Shown piece by piece: positions 1-5,795 of a stretch of DNA of 5,795 bases. This stretch comes from Planctomycetota bacterium (lineage in GTDB: Bacteria; Planctomycetota; Phycisphaerae; UBA1845): assembly GCA_024277835.1 (NCBI GenBank), contig JAJRUK010000322.1, positions 1 through 5,795 of the forward strand. Reading direction: 5' to 3'. The translations under genes were made by a program, and so were the position numbers. Each line of letters begins with the position of its first letter. Position 1 is the stretch's first letter. The notes below the pieces were generated by a model. The model saw nothing but the letters and a program-made list of their open reading frames with translations. It made no database searches and was not told the origin of the DNA.

Positions 1-475
1 CGACCGACTCGTGATCAACGATCGAACCGGTGTTCAGAATCACCGAGTCGCCAATCTGGCAGTGAGCACAGACGAGCGCGCCGGCTGCGATGACGGTGTT
101 GCGTCCGATCGTAGCGGTCGAGGCGATGTTGGCGCTCGGGTGTATCGCGCTAATCATCTCGAACCCTTGCACCGTGAGCTGCTCGGCGAAGTTGCGCCGC
201 ACGCCGTTGTAGCCAACGGCGACAATCGCCTGCGTGATGCCGAGTTCATTGCGAAGACGCGGCAGGTCGTCGGGTGTTCCCAAAACCTCAAGCCCATCGA
301 TGTGGCGATCCGTCAGTTCGCGGTTCGAATCGACAAACCCGGCGAGTTCAACGTCACCGGCCTGTCGCAAGATGTCCAAGACGACTCGCCCATGCCCTCC
401 ACACCCAAGAATGATGCAGCGGCCCGCGGTCTCGTTTTTCAAAGCGTTCTTGATCGTCGATTCCATGATTGACAT
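1..475 (-). CDS. PglD/NeuD-family sugar O/N-acyltransferase, C-terminus cut by window edge
   Basis: Reading the minus strand from ATG at 475-473 gives 158 codons with no stop before the window edge. Residues 21-36 carry a glycine-rich nucleotide-binding loop (IILGCGGHGRVVLDIL) typical of the PglD N-terminal Rossmann-like domain. Residues 43-50 (ELAGFVDS) and 84-89 (IVAVGY) fit the same fold. A left-handed beta-helix starts near IHPSANIAS (111-119) and continues with hexapeptide-type repeats (ATIGRNTVIAAGALV, QIGDSVILNTG). The segment NTGSIVDHES (149-157) matches the family site whose histidine, here His155, is the catalytic base. Family members acylate amino or hydroxyl groups on activated sugars such as UDP-bacillosamine precursors, perosamine or sialic acid, using acetyl-CoA in the cytoplasm. 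The substrate cannot be read here. ATG475 is preferred because AGAGGGG lies 5 bases upstream. In-frame ATGs at 529 (18 extra Arg-rich residues, no Shine-Dalgarno) and 466 are alternatives. The gene is divergent from the EpsI gene. The missing C-terminus should hold the remaining coils. Confidence 0.88.
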   Translation of the reverse strand, partial: MSIMESTIKNALKNETAGRCIILGCGGHGRVVLDILRQAGDVELAGFVDSNRELTDRHIDGLEVLGTPDDLPRLRNELGITQAIVAVGYNGVRRNFAEQLTVQGFEMISAIHPSANIASTATIGRNTVIAAGALVCAHCQIGDSVILNTGSIVDHESV

Positions 476-480
476 CCGTG

Positions 481-487
481 CCCCTCT
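481..487 (-). promoter_or_regulatory. Shine-Dalgarno site of the acyltransferase gene
   Basis: The minus strand reads AGAGGGG here, 5 bases (CACGG) before ATG at 475. The purine-rich core and spacing favour this start over in-frame ATGs at 529 and 466, neither of which has a comparable site. Confidence 0.5.
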
Positions 488-661
488 TCGCAACCTAAGA
501 TCAGCACACAACTTGCGCGCTCCTCTCATTTATCGGTCGCACCGGCGGGTAGCTGAATCGAATCGGTGGCAGAATGGTCCCTGCCCCCTGAGCATGGAAA
601 TCACTCGCAAAAACGGCCTCGACGGGCGTTGAGGATGGACCCACCCCCGCTCCATTGCCGA

Positions 662-690
662 TTGACTACTACCGGGGTCAGCCCTAAGCT
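662..690 (+). promoter_or_regulatory. Candidate sigma70-type promoter for the EpsI-TPR unit
   Basis: TTGACT at 662-667 matches five of six -35 consensus bases. A 17-base spacer separates it from TAAGCT at 685-690, a weak -10 that keeps the outer T, A and T. Transcription would begin near 697, leaving a leader of about 50 bases before ATG751. That would exclude the GTG at 697 as a start codon. Many bacteria of this type have poorly defined promoters, so this is only a candidate. Confidence 0.3.
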
Positions 691-750
691 CTAGCGGTGG
701 GCTTGAGCGGGCATCTTCGATGTAACCCATTGCAAGCAAACCACTTAGAA

Positions 751-1515
751 ATGTCGACGACACTCGAAACGCCATCTGCGCGACTGATAACGAGGCCATT
801 CCTCGTGGCTGTCGTGATGCTTGCATCCGCAGCGGTGCTGGCGGGACCGGTCGGGAGCTGGTTGCAGTTTCGCCTCGACAAAGCTCCGCTACCGCTTCGC
901 AATCCACTTGCTGCCATGGATGTCGATGCCATTCGCCCCTATCGGGTGGTGGGTCGCCTCACGCTCGAACCCAACGTCGTCGAGGCGCTTGGTACGAGCC
1001 AGTTTCTTCACTGGACGCTTGAGGATACGAGCGTGCCACGGTCTGACCCTCTTCGGCGGGCGACACTCTTTATCACGTACTATACCGGCGGACGAGACCT
1101 CGTCCCGCATGTGCCCGACGAGTGCATGCTGGGCGCAGGGTATCAGGCGTTCGGAAATCATGAGAACAAGGATGTGACGCTGCCGGCGCTCGTGCAAGAG
1201 TTCGCGTCTGTTCCGGTACGCGTGTGTACGTTCATACGGACTGCGATTCACAATTCAGCGAAGATGACGGTCGTGTATACATTTGCCGTCAATGGTTCGT
1301 TTGCCGCGACGCGCACGGACGTGCGCCTGCGGACGGCTGACCCACGAAACAGGCATGCGTATTTTAGTAAGATCGAAGTCAGTTTCCCCGGGGCGACGCG
1401 CGCGCAAAGCGTTTCGGGAGCACGTAAACTGTTCGATACAGTCTTACCCGTCTTGCTTCGCGATCATTATCCCGACTTTGAGCAAGCGGAGAAGGCCTCC
1501 GACGAACAATCGTGA
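751..1515 (+). CDS. EpsI-family (exosortase-associated) protein with N-terminal membrane anchor
   Basis: The 254-residue product has a hydrophobic segment at about 16-37 (PFLVAVVMLASAAVLAGPVG). Basic Arg11 and Arg15 precede it, predicting an uncleaved anchor or signal with the body outside the cytoplasm. The family signature is at 107-131: FITYYTGGRDLVPH followed by VPDECMLGAGY, with His120, Pro122 and Cys125. This corresponds to the conserved His-x-Pro-x-x-Cys then Gly-Tyr/Trp core of EpsI (DUF3485) domains. A beta-rich second half follows, with VVYTFAVNG (174-182) and YFSKIEVSF (204-212). EpsI proteins occur beside exosortases or fused to their C-terminus; their exact biochemical role is unsettled. 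This copy is stand-alone, and no exosortase is in the window. ATG751 is chosen although its Shine-Dalgarno is poor. A GTG at 697 would add 18 residues without family character and would overlap the candidate transcription start. A TPR gene follows 66 bases downstream, probably co-transcribed. The family call is fairly secure from the motif; the function is inferred. Confidence 0.8.
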   Translation: MSTTLETPSARLITRPFLVAVVMLASAAVLAGPVGSWLQFRLDKAPLPLRNPLAAMDVDAIRPYRVVGRLTLEPNVVEALGTSQFLHWTLEDTSVPRSDPLRRATLFITYYTGGRDLVPHVPDECMLGAGYQAFGNHENKDVTLPALVQEFASVPVRVCTFIRTAIHNSAKMTVVYTFAVNGSFAATRTDVRLRTADPRNRHAYFSKIEVSFPGATRAQSVSGARKLFDTVLPVLLRDHYPDFEQAEKASDEQS

Positions 1516-1524
1516 CGGTAGCGC

Positions 1525-1560
1525 ATGCCCCCGACCTTGCTCTCTGTCAGAGCGGGGCAT
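1525..1560 (+). promoter_or_regulatory. Bulged hairpin in the EpsI-TPR intercistronic gap
   Basis: ATGCCCC (1525-1531) pairs perfectly with GGGGCAT (1554-1560). Inside it, GCTCT (1539-1543) pairs with AGAGC (1549-1553) around the 5-base loop CTGTC. Bases 1532-1538 are left as a one-sided bulge, giving 12 pairs in total. No T tract follows; the next bases are ACGAAAAAGG. An intrinsic terminator is therefore unlikely, and an RNA stability, processing or translational-control element between two cistrons fits better. The structure was found by eye and no folding energy was calculated. Confidence 0.45.
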
Positions 1561-1566
1561 ACGAAA

Positions 1567-1571
1567 AAGGA
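1567..1571 (+). promoter_or_regulatory. Shine-Dalgarno site deciding the TPR gene start
   Basis: AAGGA lies 10 bases before ATG at 1582. It supports that start over the in-frame ATG at 1525, which would lie inside the hairpin and put 19 polar residues ahead of the membrane anchor. Confidence 0.55.
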
Positions 1572-1581
1572 ATCGAAGATC

Positions 1582-3024
1582 ATGGCCAAGCAGTTAAACA
1601 AGAATCTGATTGTTGCTCTTACGATCGCCGCGTTTGGTGTCATCCTCGCGTTGTCGGTGGTGATGTTGCAGCGCATCGAGCGGAGCGATCCGAAGTATTT
1701 CGTCGAGCTTGCCGAACGAACCGCGAAGGAAGGGCAGTGGCAGCAAGCGGCGATTTTCTACAATCGCGCGTGGGGGCTGAGTAACGATGCGAAGTACCTT
1801 GTCTTCGTGGGTGACATGCTCCTTGAAGGCGGCGAGGTGGGCCGGGCTCTTGGCTCATGGGAGCAGGCGCTTGTTCATCAACCGGGCTTGCTCGACGCTC
1901 ACAAGCGATTGATCGATGTGCGCATGGAACTCGGTGAACTGTACCGTGATGCAAACAACTGGGAGAACGTTCACGAAGCAACCCTGGCGATGTTGGCGGT
2001 CGATACGGAGCGGTCGCCACAGCAGGAAGCGTTCGCCCGCGACGCGAACGGGCTTGCGCTCATTGCGCTTCGGCGTCGCGCAGAGGATAACGCCACGAAG
2101 GGGCTTTTGGAGCTTGAAAAAGCCTTTGAACTTGCCCCTGAGGTGGTCAAGTACGGCATTGATCTCGCGATGGAGTACGCGCGAATCTCTCGATTTGATG
2201 AGGCGGAATCACTCTTGCGAAAACTCGTCGCAGAAAACACGACGCCTGGGCTAAGCGCGTCGAGCGCGCGACTGTCACTCGCCCGGTTCCTGGCGCGGCA
2301 GCAGAAATTCGATGAAGCGGGTCCGCTCTTCAGCGAAAGCGTCGCGTTTGCCGGTGAGGACGAGGACGCGCGCATCGACGCCGAGATCGGAAACGCTGTC
2401 TTCTTGTCCGTGCGATGGGCACGCGCGCGTCGCGATAAACTGCCCGAAGAAGAGGCGCAACCATACTTCGACGAGGCGGAGAAAATCCTGACCGACCAGG
2501 TCGCGCGCGATCCGGACAATTTCAAAGCCTATCGTCAACTCGCATTGCTTTACAAAGCTTCTTCGCGATTGCAGGACGTGATCGACATCTGCGAGAAGCG
2601 CCTCGCACGCGGGCTTGTTCGCAAGGGCGTCAAAGCAACGCAGAACCGGGTCGATACCTTCATGCTGATGCTCAACGCGTCCGAGGCCGCGGTTGTGCTC
2701 GGACTTCGTGCAGGCGACGAAGGCGACAGCAAGACAAGAGATGATTTTCTCAGCAAAGCGGAACAGTATGTCGTCGATGCGAGAGGCGAAGCGCCCACTC
2801 ATCCGGCGGTGTTGAGTCAGGCTGGTCGCGTGAAGCTCGCCCGCGGGCAGGATCGCGCCGCCATCGAAGACCTCACCGCTGCACACGATGCGTATAAGAA
2901 CTTCGGAGCGATCAACTGGGAAAATACGATGATCCTCGCGAACACGCATCTTCGACTCAACGAAGCGGGCGTCGCTCGTCTGCTGCTCGAAAACGTGCTC
3001 GAAGAAGCGGCGAGAGTGCGATAG
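1582..3024 (+). CDS. Membrane-anchored TPR-repeat protein, N-terminal segment ending at in-frame amber
   Basis: The product before the stop is 480 residues. Residues 8-29 (NLIVALTIAAFGVILALSVVML) form one strong membrane helix after Lys3 and Lys7. This predicts a cytoplasmic N-terminus and an extracytoplasmic body. There is no cysteine lipobox, unlike PrsT-type TPR lipoproteins. The rest is helical TPR or TPR-like repeats, clearest at 38-66 (KYFVELAERTAKEGQWQQAA then IFYNRAWGL), 71-104, 190-220 (YGIDLAMEYARISRFDEAES), 226-256, 313-342 (NFKAYRQLALLYKASSRLQD) and 405-436. TPR arrays are protein-binding scaffolds; no catalytic motif is visible. ATG1582 was chosen for its AAGGA site and membrane helix. 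The gene lies 66 bases after the EpsI gene, on the same strand. The TAG at 3022-3024 falls at a repeat boundary, and the frame continues open with more TPRs. This is therefore probably the first third of a protein of over 1400 residues rather than a complete gene. Confidence 0.85.
   Translation: MAKQLNKNLIVALTIAAFGVILALSVVMLQRIERSDPKYFVELAERTAKEGQWQQAAIFYNRAWGLSNDAKYLVFVGDMLLEGGEVGRALGSWEQALVHQPGLLDAHKRLIDVRMELGELYRDANNWENVHEATLAMLAVDTERSPQQEAFARDANGLALIALRRRAEDNATKGLLELEKAFELAPEVVKYGIDLAMEYARISRFDEAESLLRKLVAENTTPGLSASSARLSLARFLARQQKFDEAGPLFSESVAFAGEDEDARIDAEIGNAVFLSVRWARARRDKLPEEEAQPYFDEAEKILTDQVARDPDNFKAYRQLALLYKASSRLQDVIDICEKRLARGLVRKGVKATQNRVDTFMLMLNASEAAVVLGLRAGDEGDSKTRDDFLSKAEQYVVDARGEAPTHPAVLSQAGRVKLARGQDRAAIEDLTAAHDAYKNFGAINWENTMILANTHLRLNEAGVARLLLENVLEEAARVR
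3022..3024 (+). other. In-frame TAG interrupting one long TPR reading frame
   Basis: The codons read GTG CGA TAG AAC GAC CCG, with TAG as codon 481 counted from ATG1582. The frame does not shift across the stop. Residues 482-515 or so (NDPTFWTLYAQSLLQTGDLD and onward) form a canonical TPR that begins immediately after it. One base change would restore a sense codon, for example CAG, GAG or AAG, all acceptable in an inter-repeat turn. No other stop occurs in this frame from 1582 to 5793. The stop could be a real nonsense mutation, a sequencing error or a readthrough site. Confidence 0.85.
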
Positions 3025-5795
3025 AACGACCCGACATTCTGGACCCTTTACGCACAAAGTCTTCTGCAAACGGGTGACCTTGACCGAGCGCTTCGCGTGG
3101 CCGATCGCGTTTTGGTGATTAACCCGGATAGCAAAGACGCCGCACTTCTTAAGGCGGCTGTCTACGAAAGACAGGGCAAGCACGCCCAGGCGGGGATGAT
3201 TCAAAAGCAAGTGACCGGCTCGCCCACAATCGACGCGATGCTTCGCGCTCGTGCCAAATCGCTTGAGGGCGACAATAAGGGTGCGATCGACCTTCTCGTA
3301 GAAGCGATCAAGGCGGACCCGACCAACCCGCGCCTGGTCGGGATGACCGTGCACGAGTTGGTCAGTGCAGATCGTCAGAATGAAGCGCTAACGATAGCAA
3401 AACGGGCAGTTGAACTGGAACCGCAGAATGCGGCATTGCAGCAAGTCCTTGTCTACGCACAGCCATCGCTTTCCGAAACTGAGCGGAACGCCGCGATGCT
3501 GGCTGCGATTGACTCGGAGGAGGATGCGTACAAGCGTGCACTGGATCGGTTGATGTTCTTCACACGTATCGAAGACCACAAAAACGCGCTTGTCGCGATC
3601 GATAACGCACTTGGCCACGTTCGCGCGAAGGATACGCCTCACGCCAGAAACGCAACCGCGACCCAACATCAGGTTCTCCTGAAGACAAAGATCCGAATCG
3701 CCGCGCAACTTGATGACAAGGTAGCCATGGACTCCGCGCGAGATGAAGGGGCCGAGTACAATGTTGATGGCGCTGGCGGCAAGACCGTTTTAGGTCTTTA
3801 TTACCTGCAACGGCGAGACTTTGAGCTTGCCGCCAATGCGTTTCGCGAGGTAATCTCAGCCCAGCCAACCGATGCGTCGTCGCTGGCGCTTCTGGGTCAA
3901 TGTTTGCAGATGCTCGGTCGCGACGACGAAGCATGGACCGCGTACGAACGAGCGATCCGTGCGAATCGTGACGAGGGTCTTGCTCATCTTGGGCTAGCTG
4001 TGCTCGCACAACAGAAAGACGATGCGCTGACGTTCGACCGTGAGCTGGACGAGTGTGAACGAACGGTGCCGAACGATCCGTGGGTTCGCGAACAGCTCAT
4101 CGTGCGAACGGAAGAAGCGGACCCACAGCAGGCAATCGTTCGGCGCGAATCGATTTTGCTGAAGAACCCAGACGACAAGTATAATCTCCAGCGTCTCGCG
4201 AGTCTGTACGAAAAATCGGGCGATCTGGAAAAGGCCGACGCCCAGCACGCAAGGCTCGTCGAACTTGCTCCGGACGATCAGCGGATCGCCACGTTGGCGG
4301 CGCGGTACTATCGCCGAACCGGTCGGTCTGACCGGGCGGTCGATCTACTCAACACGTTCGCAGAAGCTCAAACAACCGACGAGGACAAGGTCAACGCACT
4401 TCGCCTCGTTGCGGCGGAGCTGATTAATCAGGGGGAAAATGACGCCGCCGAAAAGACGCTTCTCGACGCGATTGCGCTTCACGAGACGTTTGAACTTCAG
4501 CGTGCCCTCGCCGACTTCTACGTCCGCGTGGCGAGCGATCCCGAAAAGGCGCTCCCGTGGCTAAACAAAGCCATCGCACGTGCGAAACAGGATTCACCGG
4601 ACGCGATTCCCTCGTTGCTCGAGTCGCGTGTGATCTGTAGGCTTCATCGCAAACTCAACGATACGGATGGTGCTCGCGAGGATGTCGAAGAACTCTTGCG
4701 GTCGCATAAAGACTTCGTGCGCGGGCTTCTCTGGCAGAGTGAGGTTTTTGCGCGAACCGGCGAGATCGATCGTGCTGTAGATTCGCTCAGCGCGTATCTC
4801 GCCAAGCGCCCCGAAGACACCTACGCCCTGTATTCGCGAGCACAGCATTACGTCGCGCGTGGCAATGTTGCGCTGGCGATCGACGACCTAAAACGTATCA
4901 AGCGAACGTCGCCGCGTGCGCTTCGACTCGAGCCTCGCATCATGCTCGCCAGATTGCAGAGACACAGTGGCCACGAAGACCTTTGGATACGCGAGCTGGA
5001 AGACCTGCACAGTGAAGTTCCCAGTTCAAACGCCGCGGCGATTGCATTGGCGGAGGCGTATATTCAGCAGCAGCAATACGACGACGCGGATCGCCTAGTC
5101 ACTGCGCAGATGAATCAAGTTGGTCCCGCTGGTGCGTCGCAGTGGCTTTTCTTACGCGGGCGGATTTCGTTACGCCTTGAGCGCCCTGATAATGCGCTTC
5201 GCGACTTCCGCCAGGCTGCTCAGGCGGATAACTTCGGTGCGACCACAGTGGCGTCGGTGCTTGGGATGTACGATCAACTCGGTCGGTATGCCGAAGGCGT
5301 GCAGTATTACCAGTCCCTACCCGAGTCGTCGAAACAAGGGGCGATTGCGAAAGCGCGTTACGCGAAGCTGCTCGCAGGAGCGGGGAAGCGGGATCGCGCA
5401 GTCGTCGAAATACGCGAGGCCATGGCGCTCGCCACGAATCAGCCTCTAAGCGTCGTGCGGGCTGTCGTTAACGATTTGTACCAGGCGTTTGATCGTGCAA
5501 ACGCGGTGGAACTCTTTGAATCCACCTCCCCGAGCGCATCGACGGAACGTGCCAACAAGAGGCTGCTCGTTCGACTCCACGCAAGAGACGGCGACTCCGG
5601 TCGGGCGATCGAACTGCTCGATCAACTACTTGCGACCGCATCGAGCGACGTCGAACGTGCAACGTTGCTTCATGAAAAGGGCGATGTGCTCGATGGGGCG
5701 GGCGACGCCGCCGGCGCGGTTGCTGCTTACGAAGGCTCTCTTAAGTACGACTCGAAGAACTGGGCGACGCTGAACAACATTGCGTTTCTCCTTTC
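3025..5795 (+). CDS. TPR-repeat protein, continuation after amber, C-terminus cut by window edge
   Basis: This is 923 open codons in the same frame as the preceding segment, made almost entirely of 34-residue TPR units. I count about 22. Clear examples are PTFWTLYAQSLLQTGDLDRA (3031-3090), LVGMTVHELVSADRQNEALT (3334-3393), YNLQRLASLYEKSGDLEKAD (4180-4239), LLWQSEVFARTGEIDRAVDS (4729-4788) and LLHEKGDVLDGAGDAAGAVA (5668-5727). They keep the small residue at helix A position 8, Gly at the turn and Ala in helix B. The last visible residues (WATLNNIAFLL) resemble the unit that often closes bacterial TPR proteins, so the true end may be near. If translated separately, the candidate starts are GTG3097, GTG3115 and ATG3196 (weak AGG, 5 bases upstream). 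All of these would cut into or remove the first repeats, and none carries a signal peptide, so a separate product would stay in the cytoplasm. It is best read as the rest of the upstream gene, and a pseudogene label is defensible if the stop is real. Confidence 0.82.

Larger units (their letters stand above)
476..750. other. Divergent intergenic region between the acyltransferase and EpsI genes
   Basis: These 275 bases separate two outward-facing genes and so should contain both promoters. No ORF here has recognisable protein features; the open frames look like chance extensions of neighbouring frames. The visible elements are the acyltransferase Shine-Dalgarno site, a plausible rightward sigma70-type promoter at 662-690, and a weak imperfect inverted repeat at 612-630 (AACGGCC, 5-base loop, GGGCGTT, one G:G mismatch). 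I saw no tRNA, riboswitch or strong operator palindrome. Confidence 0.6.

Noticed and set aside
11..472. 153-codon plus-strand open frame
   Set aside because: It lies opposite the PglD/NeuD-like gene, whose family motifs are unmistakable, and its own translation has no recognisable feature.
529..557. Possible minus-strand promoter (TTCAGC, 17 bases, GATAAA) for the acyltransferase
   Set aside because: The -35 matches only three of six bases and the -10 four of six, which is within chance expectation for a region of this size.
567..585. TGGCAG...CTGC as a sigma54 promoter
   Set aside because: The distance between the GG and GC elements is 13 rather than the required 10 bases.
612..630. Inverted repeat AACGGCC/GGGCGTT followed by a short T run on the minus strand, terminator-like
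   Set aside because: The stem has a G:G mismatch and only two C:G pairs next to the loop. The T run is just five bases, two of them inside the stem, and no minus-strand gene ends here.
530..907. 125-codon minus-strand open frame covering the intergenic region and the EpsI 5' end
   Set aside because: It has low-complexity Arg/Ser/Pro-rich content, no start signal, and overlaps the EpsI anchor coding region.
1971..2525. Serine/alanine-rich 184-codon minus-strand frame
   Set aside because: Its composition is simply the reverse complement of TPR codons (GCG, GAG, CGC). There is no independent evidence for it.
3022..3024. Amber as a programmed readthrough or pyrrolysine codon
   Set aside because: The following bases AACGAC do not match the known CARYYA readthrough context, and no downstream insertion structure was recognised. 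A mutation or base-call error is simpler.
2275..3354. 359-codon open frame on the minus strand spanning the amber site
   Set aside because: It is antisense to clear TPR coding on both sides of the amber, and it shows no domain, membrane segment or Shine-Dalgarno. Long antisense frames are expected from the codon bias of such genes.

Overview
The window looks like a bacterial chromosome segment of moderately high GC content (estimated by eye). It comes from an exosortase / envelope-polysaccharide type locus, and the best guess for the source is a planctomycete-like bacterium. That guess rests on a small EpsI-family protein paired with a very large membrane-anchored TPR protein. It is inference from gene content, because no marker gene is present.

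Layout: positions 1-475 (minus strand, C-terminus cut off by the window edge) encode a PglD/NeuD-family sugar acyltransferase. It shows a Rossmann-like N-terminal domain, the start of a left-handed beta-helix and the usual catalytic histidine. Positions 476-750 are a divergent intergenic region with a plausible sigma70-type promoter facing right. Positions 751-1515 (plus) encode a 254-residue EpsI-family (exosortase-associated) protein with one N-terminal membrane segment. A 66-base gap holds a bulged hairpin and a Shine-Dalgarno site. From 1582 to the right edge runs one continuous TPR reading frame of at least 1403 sense codons with an N-terminal membrane anchor. It is interrupted once, by an in-frame TAG at 3022-3024.

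How the parts fit: EpsI-family proteins accompany exosortases, which process and anchor C-terminally tagged surface proteins in EPS-producing bacteria. Large TPR proteins such as PrsT recur in the same loci. NeuD/PglD acyltransferases modify nucleotide-activated sugars for surface glycans. The rightward pair (EpsI, TPR) is probably one transcription unit working at the extracytoplasmic face of the inner membrane. The leftward acyltransferase probably belongs to an adjoining glycan-synthesis unit. No exosortase, glycosyltransferase or tagged substrate lies inside the window, so the pathway link is by family only.

The most notable observation is the single amber codon in the giant TPR gene. The same frame stays open for 923 more codons, and a canonical TPR starts directly after the stop. 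This points to a recent nonsense mutation, a sequencing error or, less likely, readthrough or a split gene. I saw no tRNA, rRNA, CRISPR array, insertion sequence or convincing terminator. I did not find a clearly novel system.
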